The notes below the pieces were generated by a model, which was not told where the DNA came from, did not search any database, and saw nothing but the letters and a program-made list of their open reading frames with translations. From Mycobacterium attenuatum (GTDB lineage Bacteria; Actinomycetota; Actinomycetes; Mycobacteriales; Mycobacteriaceae), in contig NZ_UPHT01000049.1 of assembly GCF_900566085.1 (NCBI RefSeq), positions 39,199 through 103,198 on the forward strand: 64,000 bases of DNA. The letters run 5' to 3'. Shown here piece after piece: positions 34,817 to 46,100 of the stretch. The first letter of the stretch is position 1. Each line of letters starts with the position of its first letter. Position numbers and translations under genes: made by a program.

Positions 34817-36073
34817 TCAGTTCAGCCGGACTGTTCCCGTCGAGATCCCGGCGCCGGGCAGACGCTCCAGCAGCGCGTCGCCCATCGCCGCCGCGGGGGT
34901 AAGGACCCCCCGCAATTCGGAAAGGCGGCCGCGATCAAGCGCCAGTGCCAGACCGCACTGCCCGAGAAGCACCGCGGTCGACTCGTATGCGTCGACATTG
35001 TGCGCGAAAGTCGCCAGGTAGCGCGTACCGGTCGTGGTGGTGGTGTAGGTCTCGAATCGATAGTGGCCGCGCTGGCGGGATTTCCGGCTGGGGCCGGTCC
35101 CCGGTTTGGGGGTAACGCGCTCCACGAACCGACGCGGTAGCCGACTGAAGTATCTGTTGCCCAAACCGATAGCGCCCGCGACCGCACCGGTGGCCACGGC
35201 CGATGCCACCGGCGCCGCGAACGACTGCCCCAGGCTCATGGTCTCCGAGTAGCGGAATCGCCGGCCATAGGCCCAGTCCTGTAACGCGTTGCTGCGCCTG
35301 ACAATCCGGGTGTTGAACGGGCCCTGCACAAATCCGCCGGTCCAAAAGCCGGCGAGTTCGGGTGCCAAGTCGACTCCGCGGCGGCGGAGAAAGTCCGGCT
35401 GCGGACCAAGTTCGGGTTCGGCGCCGCGGTCGGTGGTCAGCGTATACGGGTCCTCGACCAGCCGCCGGGCTTCCGGGTCGCTGGATGCGGTGCGCATCGC
35501 CTCCGAATAGGTAGCAACCGAGCCACCGGAAACCCAGCGCTGGGAGAACGAGCGGAGCACCAGGTTGGTGTCGCAAAGTTCGCCCGTGCCGTCCTGGATC
35601 GTCCGACGATACAGTTGGTAGACGCTCAAATCCGAAGGCACCGAATCGAATCCGCAGGCAAGCACAATCCGGGCGCCGGTGTCGGCGGCTTGCTTGTGAT
35701 ACAGGTCGATGCTGTTGCGGCAGAACATCACTTCGCCGGTCAAGTCGGCATAGTCGGTTCCGGCCCCGGCGCAGGCCGCCACCAGTGGCAGGCCGTAGCG
35801 GGTATAGGGGCCGACGGTAGTCAGCACCACCCGGGTACGGGCGGCCATCGCCTCCAGCGTCGACGGTTGAGCCGCATCGGCGATGATCAGCGGCCAGTCC
35901 CGGGCGCTGGCGCCCAACGTTTCCCGCGCGGCTTGCAGCCGGTTACTCGAGCGGCCGGCCAGCGCGATCCGGGCGCTCGACTCGCAGCGTGCGAGGTGTT
36001 CGGCGGTGAGTATGCCCGAAAAGCCCGTGGCGCCATATACGACGATGTCGAACTCGCGTTCGGCTGAATTCAC
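34817..36073 (-). CDS. Trans-acting enoyl reductase for DIM/PGL synthesis (Rv2953 type)
   Basis: 418 residues from GTG 36073, exactly the length of M. tuberculosis Rv2953; an upstream in-frame extension is non-coding in character. The N-terminal Rossmann fold is FDIVVYGATGFSGILTAEHL, followed by the saccharopine-dehydrogenase-like features ADLTGEVMFCRNSIDLYHKQA and VLACGFDSVPSDLSVYQLY. Rv2953 reduces the enoyl intermediate that PpsD cannot reduce because it lacks an ER domain, during phthiocerol and phenolphthiocerol assembly. It lies on the minus strand directly before the Rv2952-type methyltransferase, as in M. tuberculosis. Confidence 0.95.
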   Translation of the reverse strand: MNSAEREFDIVVYGATGFSGILTAEHLARCESSARIALAGRSSNRLQAARETLGASARDWPLIIADAAQPSTLEAMAARTRVVLTTVGPYTRYGLPLVAACAGAGTDYADLTGEVMFCRNSIDLYHKQAADTGARIVLACGFDSVPSDLSVYQLYRRTIQDGTGELCDTNLVLRSFSQRWVSGGSVATYSEAMRTASSDPEARRLVEDPYTLTTDRGAEPELGPQPDFLRRRGVDLAPELAGFWTGGFVQGPFNTRIVRRSNALQDWAYGRRFRYSETMSLGQSFAAPVASAVATGAVAGAIGLGNRYFSRLPRRFVERVTPKPGTGPSRKSRQRGHYRFETYTTTTTGTRYLATFAHNVDAYESTAVLLGQCGLALALDRGRLSELRGVLTPAAAMGDALLERLPGAGISTGTVRLN

Positions 36074-36125
36074 CCGGGTGAGACTACCCGAGCAGCGCTG
36101 CGTCCGGGGGTGGGCGGTGGGGCGC

Positions 36126-36950
36126 TCAGCCTTGAACGGAGTCCTTGACGAAGCAGTACATCCGGTAGGAAATGTCGCCGCTTTCCAGGTAGCGGGACAG
36201 TTGAGTGCCTTGCACGCCGATGAATTCGCGGCCCGCGAAGCGCAGAAACGCCGGCAGATGCCGATCGACCAGCTCCCGTGATTTCGTCGAATTCTTTTCG
36301 ATGCCGCGCAGGACCTCGGCATTGATCTCCCGCTGCGACAGTTGGCGCAGCGGCGCGTCGGCCAGGTCGGCCTCCCAGGCCGGGATCTCATTGTCGGGGC
36401 GCAGGTCGGCGTAGGCGAAGTACCCGCCCGGCCGCAGTACCCGCACCACCTCCGCGAGGAACCGCCGGAAGTGCGGATAGCAGTGCGAGGCTTCGACATT
36501 GAGAACCACATCGAAGGATTCGTCGTCGAAGGGCAGGTTTTCGGCGTCGCCTCGCACAAAATCAAGGCCCGGCAGGTGGTGTCGCTTCTGGCAAAGCCGG
36601 ATACCAGCCGGGTTCAGGTCGAGCGCCGTGTAAGAGGCCGGCTGCAAGGTGCGGGTGAGGTAGGAGGCGCCGCCGCCGTGGCCGCAGCTGACCTCGAGCA
36701 CCCGTTTGCCCTTCAGATCTGCCTGAGTCGCCGTGCGGTGGTACAGGTTGATGTGGGCTCGGTTGGGTTCGTCGGATTCTGTCAGCGGCAGCGCCATCGG
36801 CGGATCCTCTTCATAGGCCCAGTTGATGAACACGATTTCGTCGGTAGCGAGCCCGCGTGTCATCAGCGGGTACCAGAACCGCCAGACTCGCTTGTAGATC
36901 GGGGTGCTCCCAACGCGGGCGAGCAGGCTGTGGGTGGGAGTGAAGGGCAT
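36126..36950 (-). CDS. Phthiotriol/phenolphthiotriol dimycocerosate methyltransferase (Rv2952 type)
   Basis: 274 residues from ATG 36950 ([20 protein letters not shown]), aligned with Rv2952 along its length. SAM motif I is [20 protein letters not shown], followed by [27 protein letters not shown] and [20 protein letters not shown]. It methylates the C-3 hydroxyl formed by the ketoreductase of the next gene, turning phthiotriol into phthiocerol lipids. It is divergent from the ketoreductase gene (198-base gap) and 52 bases before the Rv2953-type gene. A second, more distant homologue is at 62666-63475. Confidence 0.94.
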   Translation of the reverse strand: MPFTPTHSLLARVGSTPIYKRVWRFWYPLMTRGLATDEIVFINWAYEEDPPMALPLTESDEPNRAHINLYHRTATQADLKGKRVLEVSCGHGGGASYLTRTLQPASYTALDLNPAGIRLCQKRHHLPGLDFVRGDAENLPFDDESFDVVLNVEASHCYPHFRRFLAEVVRVLRPGGYFAYADLRPDNEIPAWEADLADAPLRQLSQREINAEVLRGIEKNSTKSRELVDRHLPAFLRFAGREFIGVQGTQLSRYLESGDISYRMYCFVKDSVQG

Positions 36951-37149
36951 GGGCAAGCAGTTTGGCAGACCCACACGATGAGGGAGCCCGGACTCAAGCG
37001 GTCGCGGGAACCCCGCACGGTACCGAGGTCGGCGAGAGCGCTGGTCCGACCCGCTGCCGGCCGTCTGACGCCGTCGGCCAGCCCGCCCGATCGGGCGGCT
37101 GAGGTAGCCTCCCCGGCATGTCGGTGATCAACAGCGTGGCAGGCGGGCA

Positions 37150-38325
37150 GTGAGCAGGGGCGGATTTCGTTTCGGTTTTGTCGATTCGCTCGTGCACTCG
37201 CGGTTTCGCCCGGGTTGGCTGGCGCGGTCCAGCATGGTGGCCGCGACGCTGACAGGCGCCGATTCGTACTGGGTAGGCGACCATCTGAATGCACTGGTGC
37301 CGCGCTCGATCGCGACGCCGGAATATCTGGGGATCGCCGCGAAACTGGTGCCCAGCGTCGATGCCAACTACGAACCCTGGACGATGCTGGGAAACCTCGC
37401 TTACGGCAGGCCCAAGCGGTTGCGGCTGGGCGTGTGCGTGACCGACGCCAGTCGCCGCAACCCGGCGGTCACGGCCCAGGCCGCCGCGACTCTGCAGCTG
37501 CTTACCCGGGGCAATGCCATCCTGGGTATCGGTGTTGGGGAGCGTGAAGCCAACGAGCCCTACGGCGTTGAGTGGACCAAACCGGTGGCGCGGTTCGAAG
37601 AAGCACTGGCCACCATACGTGCGTTGTGGGGTTCGAACGGCGAATTGGTCTCGCGCGAATCGGCATACTTTCCGCTGCGTAACGCCGCGTTCGACCTGCC
37701 GCCATACCGGGGGAAATGGCCGGAAATCTGGATTGCGGCGCACGGGCCGCGGATGCTGCGTGCCACCGGACGCTACGCCGACGCCTGGGTTCCCATTGTT
37801 CTGGTGCGACCCGATGACTACCGCCGGGCGCTTGAAACCGTACGCGCAGCGGCATCCGACGCCGGCCGTGACCCGATGTCGATTACGCCGTCGGCGGTGC
37901 GCGGGGTGATCACCGGTCGCAACAGCGACGACGTGGCGGAGGCGTTGGATTCTGTGGTCGTGAAGATGACCGCGCTCGGCGTGCCCGGCGACGTCTGTGC
38001 CCGCCACGGTGTCGAGCATCCGATGGGGGCCGATTTCTCCGGGGTGCAGGATCTGATCCCGCAGACGATGGACCAGCAGACGGTCTTGTCGTATACGGCG
38101 AAAGTCCCGCCCGCACTGATGAAAGAGGTTGTCTTCAGCGGCACTCCCGCGGAAGTGGTCGACCAGGTAGCGGAATGGCGAGATCACGGCCTCGAGTACT
38201 TGCTCGTGATCAACGGCAGTCTGGTCAATCCGAGCCTGGGCAAGGCGGTTGCGGCGAGCCTGCCGCACGCCAAGGTGTTGCGCGGACTCAAGAAGCTGGG
38301 TGTCAGCTCGCCGACCTGCGGCTGA
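37150..38325 (+). CDS. F420-type phthiodiolone/phenolphthiodiolone ketoreductase (Rv2951c type)
   Basis: 391 residues of luciferase-like monooxygenase fold (LLM/F420 family), near-colinear with Rv2951c (381). Characteristic segments are [34 protein letters not shown] (F420-binding loop) and [14 protein letters not shown]. It reduces the keto group of phthiodiolone lipids using F420H2. GTG 37150 ([18 protein letters not shown]) gives the family start. It leads a run of plus-strand genes (fadD29 to lppX) that make and export the phenolic core. Confidence 0.94.
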   Translation: MSRGGFRFGFVDSLVHSRFRPGWLARSSMVAATLTGADSYWVGDHLNALVPRSIATPEYLGIAAKLVPSVDANYEPWTMLGNLAYGRPKRLRLGVCVTDASRRNPAVTAQAAATLQLLTRGNAILGIGVGEREANEPYGVEWTKPVARFEEALATIRALWGSNGELVSRESAYFPLRNAAFDLPPYRGKWPEIWIAAHGPRMLRATGRYADAWVPIVLVRPDDYRRALETVRAAASDAGRDPMSITPSAVRGVITGRNSDDVAEALDSVVVKMTALGVPGDVCARHGVEHPMGADFSGVQDLIPQTMDQQTVLSYTAKVPPALMKEVVFSGTPAEVVDQVAEWRDHGLEYLLVINGSLVNPSLGKAVAASLPHAKVLRGLKKLGVSSPTCG

Positions 38326-38503
38326 CCACCGGGTTAATTCTGTCCTGCGGGCACAGTGGCCGGGACCTGTTATTGTCGTGTGGCCTCACCGACGTGGCAT
38401 TGCATTCCGGGCAACGTACGAGCCGTATATGCGCCGATTCCGATTCGAAGGACACGGCAGCGAAACGTCCGTACTCTCTTGCGTCAAGAGCCGAAGGACG
38501 ACC

Positions 38504-40363
38504 ATGCAAACGAACGTGTCATTTCAGGCTGGGGGAGAGGTGGCGACGCAAACCGACCAGGGCACAGATGCCCAACCGGCGCAACCGCCGAATGGGACGG
38601 TAACCCGATTCGCGATGAGCGAATCGTCGCTCATCGATCTGCTGCACAAGGCGGCCACCAACTACCCCAACCGCGCGGCATACAAGTTCATCGACTACGA
38701 GCTGGATCCGAAAGGAATTACCGAAACCCTCACCTGGTGGCAGGTCTACCGACGCGCCATGATCGTGGCGGACGAACTCAGGATCTGCGCGTCTCGTGGT
38801 GATCGGGCGGCGATATTGGCCCCGCAGGGGCTCGAATACATCGTTGCCTTCCTCGGCGCGCTGGAGGCCGGCCTGATCGCCGTTCCGCTGCCGGTTCCGC
38901 AGTTCGGTATCCACGACGAACGAATTTCCGCTGCGTTGCGGGATTCCTTGCCGACGGTCATTGTCACCACGTCCGCGGTTGTCGACGAGGTCACCAAGTA
39001 TGTGCCGCACGCCCGCGCGCCCCAGGGTCCGGCGCCGATCGTCGTGGCCGTTGACTCGCTGGACCTGGACTCGCCGCGCGAAGTCGCCACCACACCACAC
39101 GCACGCCCGGGTACGGCCTACATCCAGTACACGTCGGGGTCGACGCGCTCGCCCGCCGGTGTCGTGCTGTCGCACAAGAACGTCATCACCAACTGCGTGC
39201 AGCTGATGTCGGATTACCTCGGCGATACGGAAAAGGTTCCCTCTACGGCGGTGTCGTGGCTGCCGTTCTATCACGACATGGGGTTGATGCTGGGTGTCAT
39301 CCTGCCGATGATCAACCAGGACACGGCAGTGTTGCTGAGCCCGATGGCGTTTCTGCAGCGGCCGGCCCGCTGGATGCAATTGCTGGGCAGACATCGCGGC
39401 CAGATTTCCAGCGCACCGAACTTCGGTTTCGAACTGGCGGTCCGCAGAACCTCCGACGACGATATGGCCGGACTGGACCTCGGGCACGTGCGGGCGATCG
39501 CCACCGGCGCCGAACGCGTAAACCCCGCGACGGTCCGGCGTTTCCTCGACCGGTTCGCCAAGTTCAACCTCAGCCAGACGGCGATCCGACCCTCCTACGG
39601 GCTCGCCGAGGCCACGGTATACGTGGCGACCGCTGGACCGGGACGCCCGCCCAAGGCTGTGTGTTTCGACTACCAGCAACTGGCCGCAGGCCAGGCCCGG
39701 CGCTGCGACAGCGATGCCGATGAGGGCGCCAAGCTGGTCAGCTACGGCACGCCGCGGGCCTCGACCGTGCGGATCGTCGACCCCGATGCCAGCACAGAGA
39801 TTCCTGCGGGAACGGTCGGCGAAATCTGGGTCCAGGGCGACAACGTGGCCATGGGTTATTGGCGCAACCCCGAACTCACCGAGCGGACCTTCGCGGCAAA
39901 GCTCGTCGATCCCTCGCCCGGCACCCCGGCCGGTCCGTGGCTGCGAACCGGAGACCTCGGCGTCATGTTCGAGGGAGAGTTGTTCATCACCGGCCGTATC
40001 AAGGATCTGCTGGTGGTGGATGGGTCCAACCACTATCCCGACGACATTGAGGCGACAATCCAGGAGATCACCGGCGGCCGGGTGGTGGCGATAGCCGTGC
40101 CCGACGACCGCACCGAACAGTTGGTCACCGTCATCGAGGTCACGAAGTGGGGTCATCCCGACGCCGAGGCGTCGGAACGCCTGCGCACGCTCAAACGCGA
40201 AGTGACGTCCGCGATATCACGGCTACATCGGGTACGCGTCGCTGATGTAGTCATGGTGGCTCCGGGTTCGATTCCCGTGACCACCAGCGGTAAGGTTCGG
40301 CGTTCGGCGTGCGTCGAGCGTTACCTGAACCAGGAATTCACCCGCGTGGACGGTGCCGCATGA
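38504..40363 (+). CDS. fadD29: Fatty-acyl-AMP ligase FadD29
   Basis: 619 residues from ATG 38504, exactly the length of M. tuberculosis FadD29; upstream in-frame codons are not conserved. The adenylation motif is [18 protein letters not shown]. Then come [30 protein letters not shown] (A5) and [29 protein letters not shown] (A7-A8) typical of FAALs. It activates the p-hydroxyphenylalkanoate made by Pks15/1 as an acyl-adenylate and loads it onto PpsA, committing it to PGL. 43 bases separate it from the chorismate lyase gene. Confidence 0.96.
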   Translation: MQTNVSFQAGGEVATQTDQGTDAQPAQPPNGTVTRFAMSESSLIDLLHKAATNYPNRAAYKFIDYELDPKGITETLTWWQVYRRAMIVADELRICASRGDRAAILAPQGLEYIVAFLGALEAGLIAVPLPVPQFGIHDERISAALRDSLPTVIVTTSAVVDEVTKYVPHARAPQGPAPIVVAVDSLDLDSPREVATTPHARPGTAYIQYTSGSTRSPAGVVLSHKNVITNCVQLMSDYLGDTEKVPSTAVSWLPFYHDMGLMLGVILPMINQDTAVLLSPMAFLQRPARWMQLLGRHRGQISSAPNFGFELAVRRTSDDDMAGLDLGHVRAIATGAERVNPATVRRFLDRFAKFNLSQTAIRPSYGLAEATVYVATAGPGRPPKAVCFDYQQLAAGQARRCDSDADEGAKLVSYGTPRASTVRIVDPDASTEIPAGTVGEIWVQGDNVAMGYWRNPELTERTFAAKLVDPSPGTPAGPWLRTGDLGVMFEGELFITGRIKDLLVVDGSNHYPDDIEATIQEITGGRVVAIAVPDDRTEQLVTVIEVTKWGHPDAEASERLRTLKREVTSAISRLHRVRVADVVMVAPGSIPVTTSGKVRRSACVERYLNQEFTRVDGAA

Positions 40364-40406
40364 CGACACGCGTCTGTGGGATTCCGCCTCACCCGAGAAA
40401 TAGCAC

Positions 40407-40997
40407 ATGACCGACCGCACGCTGTCTGACGAAGAGATCCGGACGCTCGATCGCGATCTTCGGATTCTCCTCGCAACCAACGGCACCCTCACCCGGATTC
40501 TCAACGTGGTGGCCAACGAAGAAATCGTCGTGCAGATCGTCAATCAACAAATTCGCCGGACCGCAGCGAAGGTGGCTGAACTTGGCCCATCGGTGGTGGG
40601 CCGGGTGCTGCAACGTAATATTTTGCTCAAGGGCCGGAATTCAGGGACCGTCTTTGTGGCCGCGGAGTCGTTGGTCGCCATTGACCTGCTGCCACCGGAA
40701 ATAATGGTGCGGTTGACCAGAACGGATCATCCTATTGGCGAAGTTATGGCCGCCAGTTACATCGAGACATTCAAGGAGGCGGCCAGAGTCTGGCTAGGAG
40801 ACTTGCCGCGGTGGCTCGCGCTGGACGGGTACCAGCATTCACGGCGCAGAACCGTCGGGCGCCGCTACCGTATCCTGACCGGCGGGCAACCCGTCATTGT
40901 GATCACCGAATACTTTCTTCGCGCTGTGTTCCACGATGCTCCGCATGAAGAAACCGATCGCCGCCAGTTTTCGAATGTCATCACTGCGGCGCGCTAG
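40407..40997 (+). CDS. Chorismate pyruvate-lyase (Rv2949c type)
   Basis: 196 residues, about the length of M. tuberculosis Rv2949c (199). It has [19 protein letters not shown], then [29 protein letters not shown] and the conserved FYxLxxxxxG-like tail ([18 protein letters not shown]). It splits chorismate into pyruvate and p-hydroxybenzoate, the starter for PGL. It lies between fadD29 and fadD22 (16-base gap to fadD22), so supply and activation of the starter are co-expressed. Confidence 0.94.
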   Translation: MTDRTLSDEEIRTLDRDLRILLATNGTLTRILNVVANEEIVVQIVNQQIRRTAAKVAELGPSVVGRVLQRNILLKGRNSGTVFVAAESLVAIDLLPPEIMVRLTRTDHPIGEVMAASYIETFKEAARVWLGDLPRWLALDGYQHSRRRTVGRRYRILTGGQPVIVITEYFLRAVFHDAPHEETDRRQFSNVITAAR

Positions 40998-41013
40998 GGG
41001 CGGTCATCCAGTA

Positions 41014-43134
41014 ATGCGGACCGGCAACCTGGCACAGCTCCTGGCTGAGCGGGCATCGGAAGCGGGATGGAACGACCGGCCCGCTTACCATGCCCCCGAG
41101 ATCGTCACCCATGGCCAAATCCACGACGGCGCTGCCCGGCTGGCCGCGGTGTTAGGACACCGCGGCCTTGGTAGCGGGGACCGCGTCCTGTTGTGTCTTC
41201 CAGATTCAGCGGAGCTGGTGCAGCTATTGCTGGCATGCCTGGCTCGCGGCGTCATGGCGTTCCTGGCCAACCCGGAGCTGCATCGCGATGACCATGCATT
41301 TCTGGAGCGCGACACGCAGCCGGCACTCGTCGTCGCGTCCGACTCGCTGTGCAGTCGGTTCGGCGCGTCGACAGTGTTGGCTGCCGCGGAATTGCTGTCG
41401 GAGGCAGCGCTGGCCGAGCCCGCAGCATACGAACGGCTCGGGAGTGACACTGACGCATACGCGACCTATACCTCCGGAACCACCGGACCGCCGAAGGCGG
41501 CGATCCACCGGCACGGTGACCCATTGACATTTGTCGAGGCCATGTGTCATAACGCGCTGCGGCTCACGGTTCACGACACGGGGCTGAGTACCGCCCGCAT
41601 GTATTTCGCCTATGGTCTGGGTAATTCGGTCTGGTTTCCCCTGGCGACGGGTGGTTCCGCGGTCATCAATGCTTTGCCGATCAGTGCGGAAATGGCGGCC
41701 ACACTGTGTGAAGGATTTGAGCCGTCCGTGCTCTACGGGGTGCCGAATTTCTTCGCCAGAGTCGTCGACACATGTGCTTCCGAATCCTTCCGAAAGCTCC
41801 GTTGTGTGGTATCAGCGGGCGAGGCCCTCGACGCGGGTCTTGCCGAGCGGCTCATGGAATTCTTCGGCGGTATTCCCATTCTTGACGGAATCGGGTCGAC
41901 AGAGGTGGGTCAGACCTTTGTCTCCAATACCGTCGATGAATGGCGCCCGGGGACTCTCGGAAAGGTTCTTCCGCCCTACGAGATTCGCGTGGTGACGCCG
42001 GATGGCGCAACCGCAGAACCCGGGGTGGAAGGAAATTTGTGGGTGCGCGGGCCATCGATCGCGACCGGTTACTGGAATTGCCCCGACCCGATTTTGGAGA
42101 ACGGTGGCTGGCTGGACACCCGGGACACGGTGCGCCTCGACGCCGAGGGCTGGGTTTCCTACCGTTGCCGCGCGGACGACACGGAAGTCGTCGGAGCCGT
42201 CAACGTCAATCCGCGGGAAATCGAGCGACTCGTTGTGGAGCACGAGGCCGTGGCTGAGGCCGCGGTTGCCGGCGTAAAAGAGTCCACCGGGGCATCGGCA
42301 CTGCAGGCATTTCTGGTGCCGGCAGGCGGCGCGATCATCGATGAATCGGTGATGCGAGGTATTCACCGGGGGCTGCTTACCAAACTGTCGGCATTCAAGG
42401 TGCCGCACCGATTTGCCGTGGTGGAGCGGCTTCCCCGGACCCCGAACGGAAAGCTGTTGCGCGGCCCGCTTCGTGCCGAGCGGCCGGCGAAACCGATCTG
42501 GGAACTCACGTCGGTCGGGCCCGGGCCGGACGCGGAACCGTTGCTCGGTCTCCCCCCGGTCGTCACGCACACCAGCGTCGGGCATGTCGGCGAAGTGACG
42601 CTGAAGGAACGCCTGGCCGCCTTGCAGCAGGAACGTCACCGGCTGGTGGCCGAGGCCGTGTCTGCCGAGGCTGCCAGGATGCTGGGTGAGCCGGATCCGC
42701 AGTCGGTGAATCGCGATCTTGCGTTCTCGGAGTTGGGTTTTGACTCCCAGATGACGGTCGTGCTTTGCCAGCGGCTGGCCGCGGCGACCGGGCTGCGGCT
42801 ACCGGAAACGGTCGGGTGGGACTACGGCTCGATATCGGGACTGGCCCAGTATTTGGAGGCTGAACTGTCCGGTGGGGACAGGCGGGCGGGCCGGCTGGCG
42901 GTGCCGCTTCCGGCGACTGTCGATGCGAAGGGGCGAGTCGACGAGGAATTGAAAAGAATCGAAGAGCTGGTGCTCACGATCGGGGACGCCGACAAGCGGC
43001 GCGTGGCCGACCGGTTGCGTGCCATCCTCGGCACCATCGCCGACACCGAGGATCGGTTGGGCAAGCGGATCCAGGACGCGTCGACTCCCGACGAAATTTT
43101 CCGGCTGATCGATTCTGAATTTGGCGAGTCATGA
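41014..43134 (+). CDS. fadD22: p-Hydroxybenzoyl-AMP ligase/ACP FadD22
   Basis: 706 residues from ATG 41014 ([19 protein letters not shown]), one more than M. tuberculosis FadD22. It is an adenylation domain ([47 protein letters not shown]) followed by a carrier domain with [14 protein letters not shown], phosphopantetheine Ser near residue 577. It activates p-hydroxybenzoate and holds it on its own carrier for transfer to Pks15/1. The C-terminal coiled segment ([20 protein letters not shown]) is a likely docking element. The stop lies 16 bases before the pks15/1 start. Confidence 0.96.
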   Translation: MRTGNLAQLLAERASEAGWNDRPAYHAPEIVTHGQIHDGAARLAAVLGHRGLGSGDRVLLCLPDSAELVQLLLACLARGVMAFLANPELHRDDHAFLERDTQPALVVASDSLCSRFGASTVLAAAELLSEAALAEPAAYERLGSDTDAYATYTSGTTGPPKAAIHRHGDPLTFVEAMCHNALRLTVHDTGLSTARMYFAYGLGNSVWFPLATGGSAVINALPISAEMAATLCEGFEPSVLYGVPNFFARVVDTCASESFRKLRCVVSAGEALDAGLAERLMEFFGGIPILDGIGSTEVGQTFVSNTVDEWRPGTLGKVLPPYEIRVVTPDGATAEPGVEGNLWVRGPSIATGYWNCPDPILENGGWLDTRDTVRLDAEGWVSYRCRADDTEVVGAVNVNPREIERLVVEHEAVAEAAVAGVKESTGASALQAFLVPAGGAIIDESVMRGIHRGLLTKLSAFKVPHRFAVVERLPRTPNGKLLRGPLRAERPAKPIWELTSVGPGPDAEPLLGLPPVVTHTSVGHVGEVTLKERLAALQQERHRLVAEAVSAEAARMLGEPDPQSVNRDLAFSELGFDSQMTVVLCQRLAAATGLRLPETVGWDYGSISGLAQYLEAELSGGDRRAGRLAVPLPATVDAKGRVDEELKRIEELVLTIGDADKRRVADRLRAILGTIADTEDRLGKRIQDASTPDEIFRLIDSEFGES

Positions 43135-43150
43135 AGAGGAGCAAGGTGCG

Positions 43151-46100
43151 ATGACGATGAGCATGGAAGGCGCCGACCAGCAGAGCGAAAAGCTGTTCCG
43201 CTATCTGAAAAAGGTTGCTGTCGAACTCGATGAGGCACGCGCCCGGCTGCGGGACTACGAGCAGCGGGCCACCGAACCCGTGGCGGTGGTGGGACTGGGC
43301 TGCCGTTTCCCGGGTGGGGTCGACTCGGCCGAGAAGTTGTGGGACGTGGTCGCCGAGGGCCGCGACGTGGTGTCGGAGTTTCCGACAGATCGCGGCTGGG
43401 ATGTGGAGGGGTTGTTCGATCCGGATCCCGACGCCGAGGGCAAGACCTATACGCGGTGGGGTGCGTTCCTCGACGATGCCGCGGGGTTTGACGCCGGCTT
43501 TTTCGGGATCGCTCCCAGCGAGGTGCTGGCCATGGATCCCCAGCAGCGGTTGATGCTGGAGGTTTCGTGGGAAGCGTTGGAGCACGCGGGAATTGATCCG
43601 TTGTCGTTGCGGGGTTCGGCGACTGGGGTGTTCACCGGGATCTTTGCGCCCAGCTATGGCAGCAGGGACACCGGGGGCCTGCAGGGCTACGGGTTGACTG
43701 GCACGGCCGTGAGCGTGGCCTCGGGCCGGGTTTCCTACGTGCTGGGGCTCGAAGGCCCGGCGGTGTCGGTGGACACCGCATGCTCCTCGTCGTTGGTGGC
43801 CATCCACTGGGCGATGGCGTCGTTGCGCTCGGGTGAGTGCGATCTGGCATTGGCCGGTGGCGTGACGGTGATGGGGTTGCCGTCGATCTTCGTCGGGTTC
43901 AGCCGGCAGCGGGGGCTGGCCGCCGACGGGCGTTGTAAGGCCTTTGCCGCCGCGGCCGATGGGACGGGGTGGGGCGAGGGCGCCGGTGTGGTGGTGCTCG
44001 AACGACTCTCCGACGCACAGCGGCTGGGGCACTCGGTGCTGGCGGTGGTGCGCGGGAGCGCCATCAATCAGGATGGCGCGTCTAATGGATTGACCGCGCC
44101 GAACGGGCTGGCCCAGCAGCGGGTCATTCGGGCGGCGTTGGCCGGTGCCGGGTTGACCGCGGCGGACGTCGACGTGGTGGAGGCGCACGGAACGGCCACC
44201 ACATTGGGCGATCCCATCGAGGCGAATGCGTTGCTGGCCACCTATGGGCAAGGCCGTCCGTACGAGCGGCCGTTGTGGGTGGGTTCGATCAAGTCGAACA
44301 TGGGTCACACCCAGGCCGCCGCTGGGGTGGCCGGGGTGATCAAGATGGTGCAGGCGATGCGGCACGGGGTCATGCCGGAGTCGTTGCATGTGGATGAGCC
44401 GTCACCGCGGGTGGATTGGGAAAGCGGCGCGGTGTCGGTGTTGACGGAGGCCCGGGAGTGGCCGGCTGACGGGCGTCCGCGCCGCGCCGGAGTGTCCTCG
44501 TTCGGGATCAGCGGCACCAACGCACACGTGATCCTGGAAGAGGCTCCCGCGCCGGCCGCTGTCGAGGCGGACGAAACCACTCAGGGCGCCGGGTCGCGGC
44601 GCCGGTTGCCGGTGGTGCCGTGGGTCGTTACGGCGAAGTCGGCTGAGGCGCTGACAGCGCAGGCGAGCCGGTTGGTGGAGTTTGTGCAAGCTGATCCGGA
44701 TCTGGATCCCGTCGATGTGGGGTGCTCACTGGCCCGCCGGTCGGCGTTCGAGCATCGGGCCGTGGTGGTCGGCGCCGATCGGGAGGCCCTCATCGCCGCA
44801 TTGACGAGCGTGGCCGAGGGTGACCCCGGTACCGGTGTGGCGGTGGGCCAAGCCGGATCGGTGGGGAAGACGGTAGTGGTGTTTCCCGGACAGGGCTCGC
44901 AGCGCCTCGGGATGGGCCGCGAGTTGTACGACCGGTTGCCGGTGTTCGCCGAGGCATTCGACGAAGTGGCCGATGAACTGGATCAACATCTGAGATTGCC
45001 GCTGCGCGAAGTGGTTTGGGGCGCGGACGCAGAATTGTTGGACAGCACCGAGTTCGCTCAGCCAGCGCTGTTCGCGGTTGAGGTGGCGCTGTTCGCGGTG
45101 TTGCGCCGCTGGGGCGTGCAGCCGGACTTCGTGATGGGTCACTCGGTGGGCGAATTGTCGGCGGCGCACGTGGCCGGGGTGCTGACGCTGCCGGACGCGG
45201 CGATGTTGGTGGCAGCGCGCGGCCGCTTGATGCAGGCCCTGCCGGCCGGTGGGGCCATGGTGGCGGTGGCCGCCGCGGAAACTGACGTGACGGCGCTGCT
45301 GGGCGAGGGGGTGGGGATCGCCGCGATCAATGCGCCCGGATCGGTGACCATCTCCGGCGCCGAGGCCGCCGTGAGCGCGATCGCTGATCGGTTTGCCGAG
45401 CAGGGTCGGCGCGTGCACCGGTTGGCGGTGTCGCATGCATTCCATTCGCCGCTCATGGAGCCGATGCTCGACGAGTTCGCGCGGGTTGCGGCCCGCGTGG
45501 AGGCGCGCGAGCTGCAGATTGGGCTGGTGTCGAACGTGACGGGCGAATTGGCCGGCGCCACAGGAGATTTCGGTTCTGCGCAGTACTGGGTAGAGCATGT
45601 GAGGCGGCCGGTGCGTTTTGCCGACAGCGCCCGTCATGCCCAGCAGCTCGGCGCGACGCACTTCATCGAGGTCGGTCCCGGCAGCGGGTTGACGAGCGCG
45701 ATCGAGCAGTCAGTGTCCCCGGCTGAGGCGGTCGTGGTGTCGGTACTGGGCAAAGACCGGCCCGAATTGGCCGCTGCCCTGGGTGCGGCCGGCCAGTTGT
45801 TCACCACCGGTGTGTCGGTCGATTGGCCGGCGGTGTTCGCCGGCTCGGGTGGGCGCCGAGTCGAGTTGCCCACGTATGCCTTTCAGCGGCGCCGTTTTTG
45901 GGAGACGCCGGGCGCCGACGGGCCCGCCGACGCGGTTGGTTTGGGTCTGGGCCCGACCGAGCATGCGTTGCTGGGTGCGGTGGTCGAGCGGCCCGACGCC
46001 GACGGAGTGGTTCTGACCGGCCGGTTGTCGCTGGCCGACCAACCCTGGCTGGCCGACCACGTCGTCGGCGGGGTGGTGCTCTTTCCCGGAGCGGGCTTCG

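Noticed and set aside
34817..36565. A longer version of the Rv2953-type protein starting upstream of 36073
   Set aside because: The extra N-terminal codons are antisense-like and overlap the neighbouring methyltransferase in another frame; GTG 36073 gives exactly the family length.
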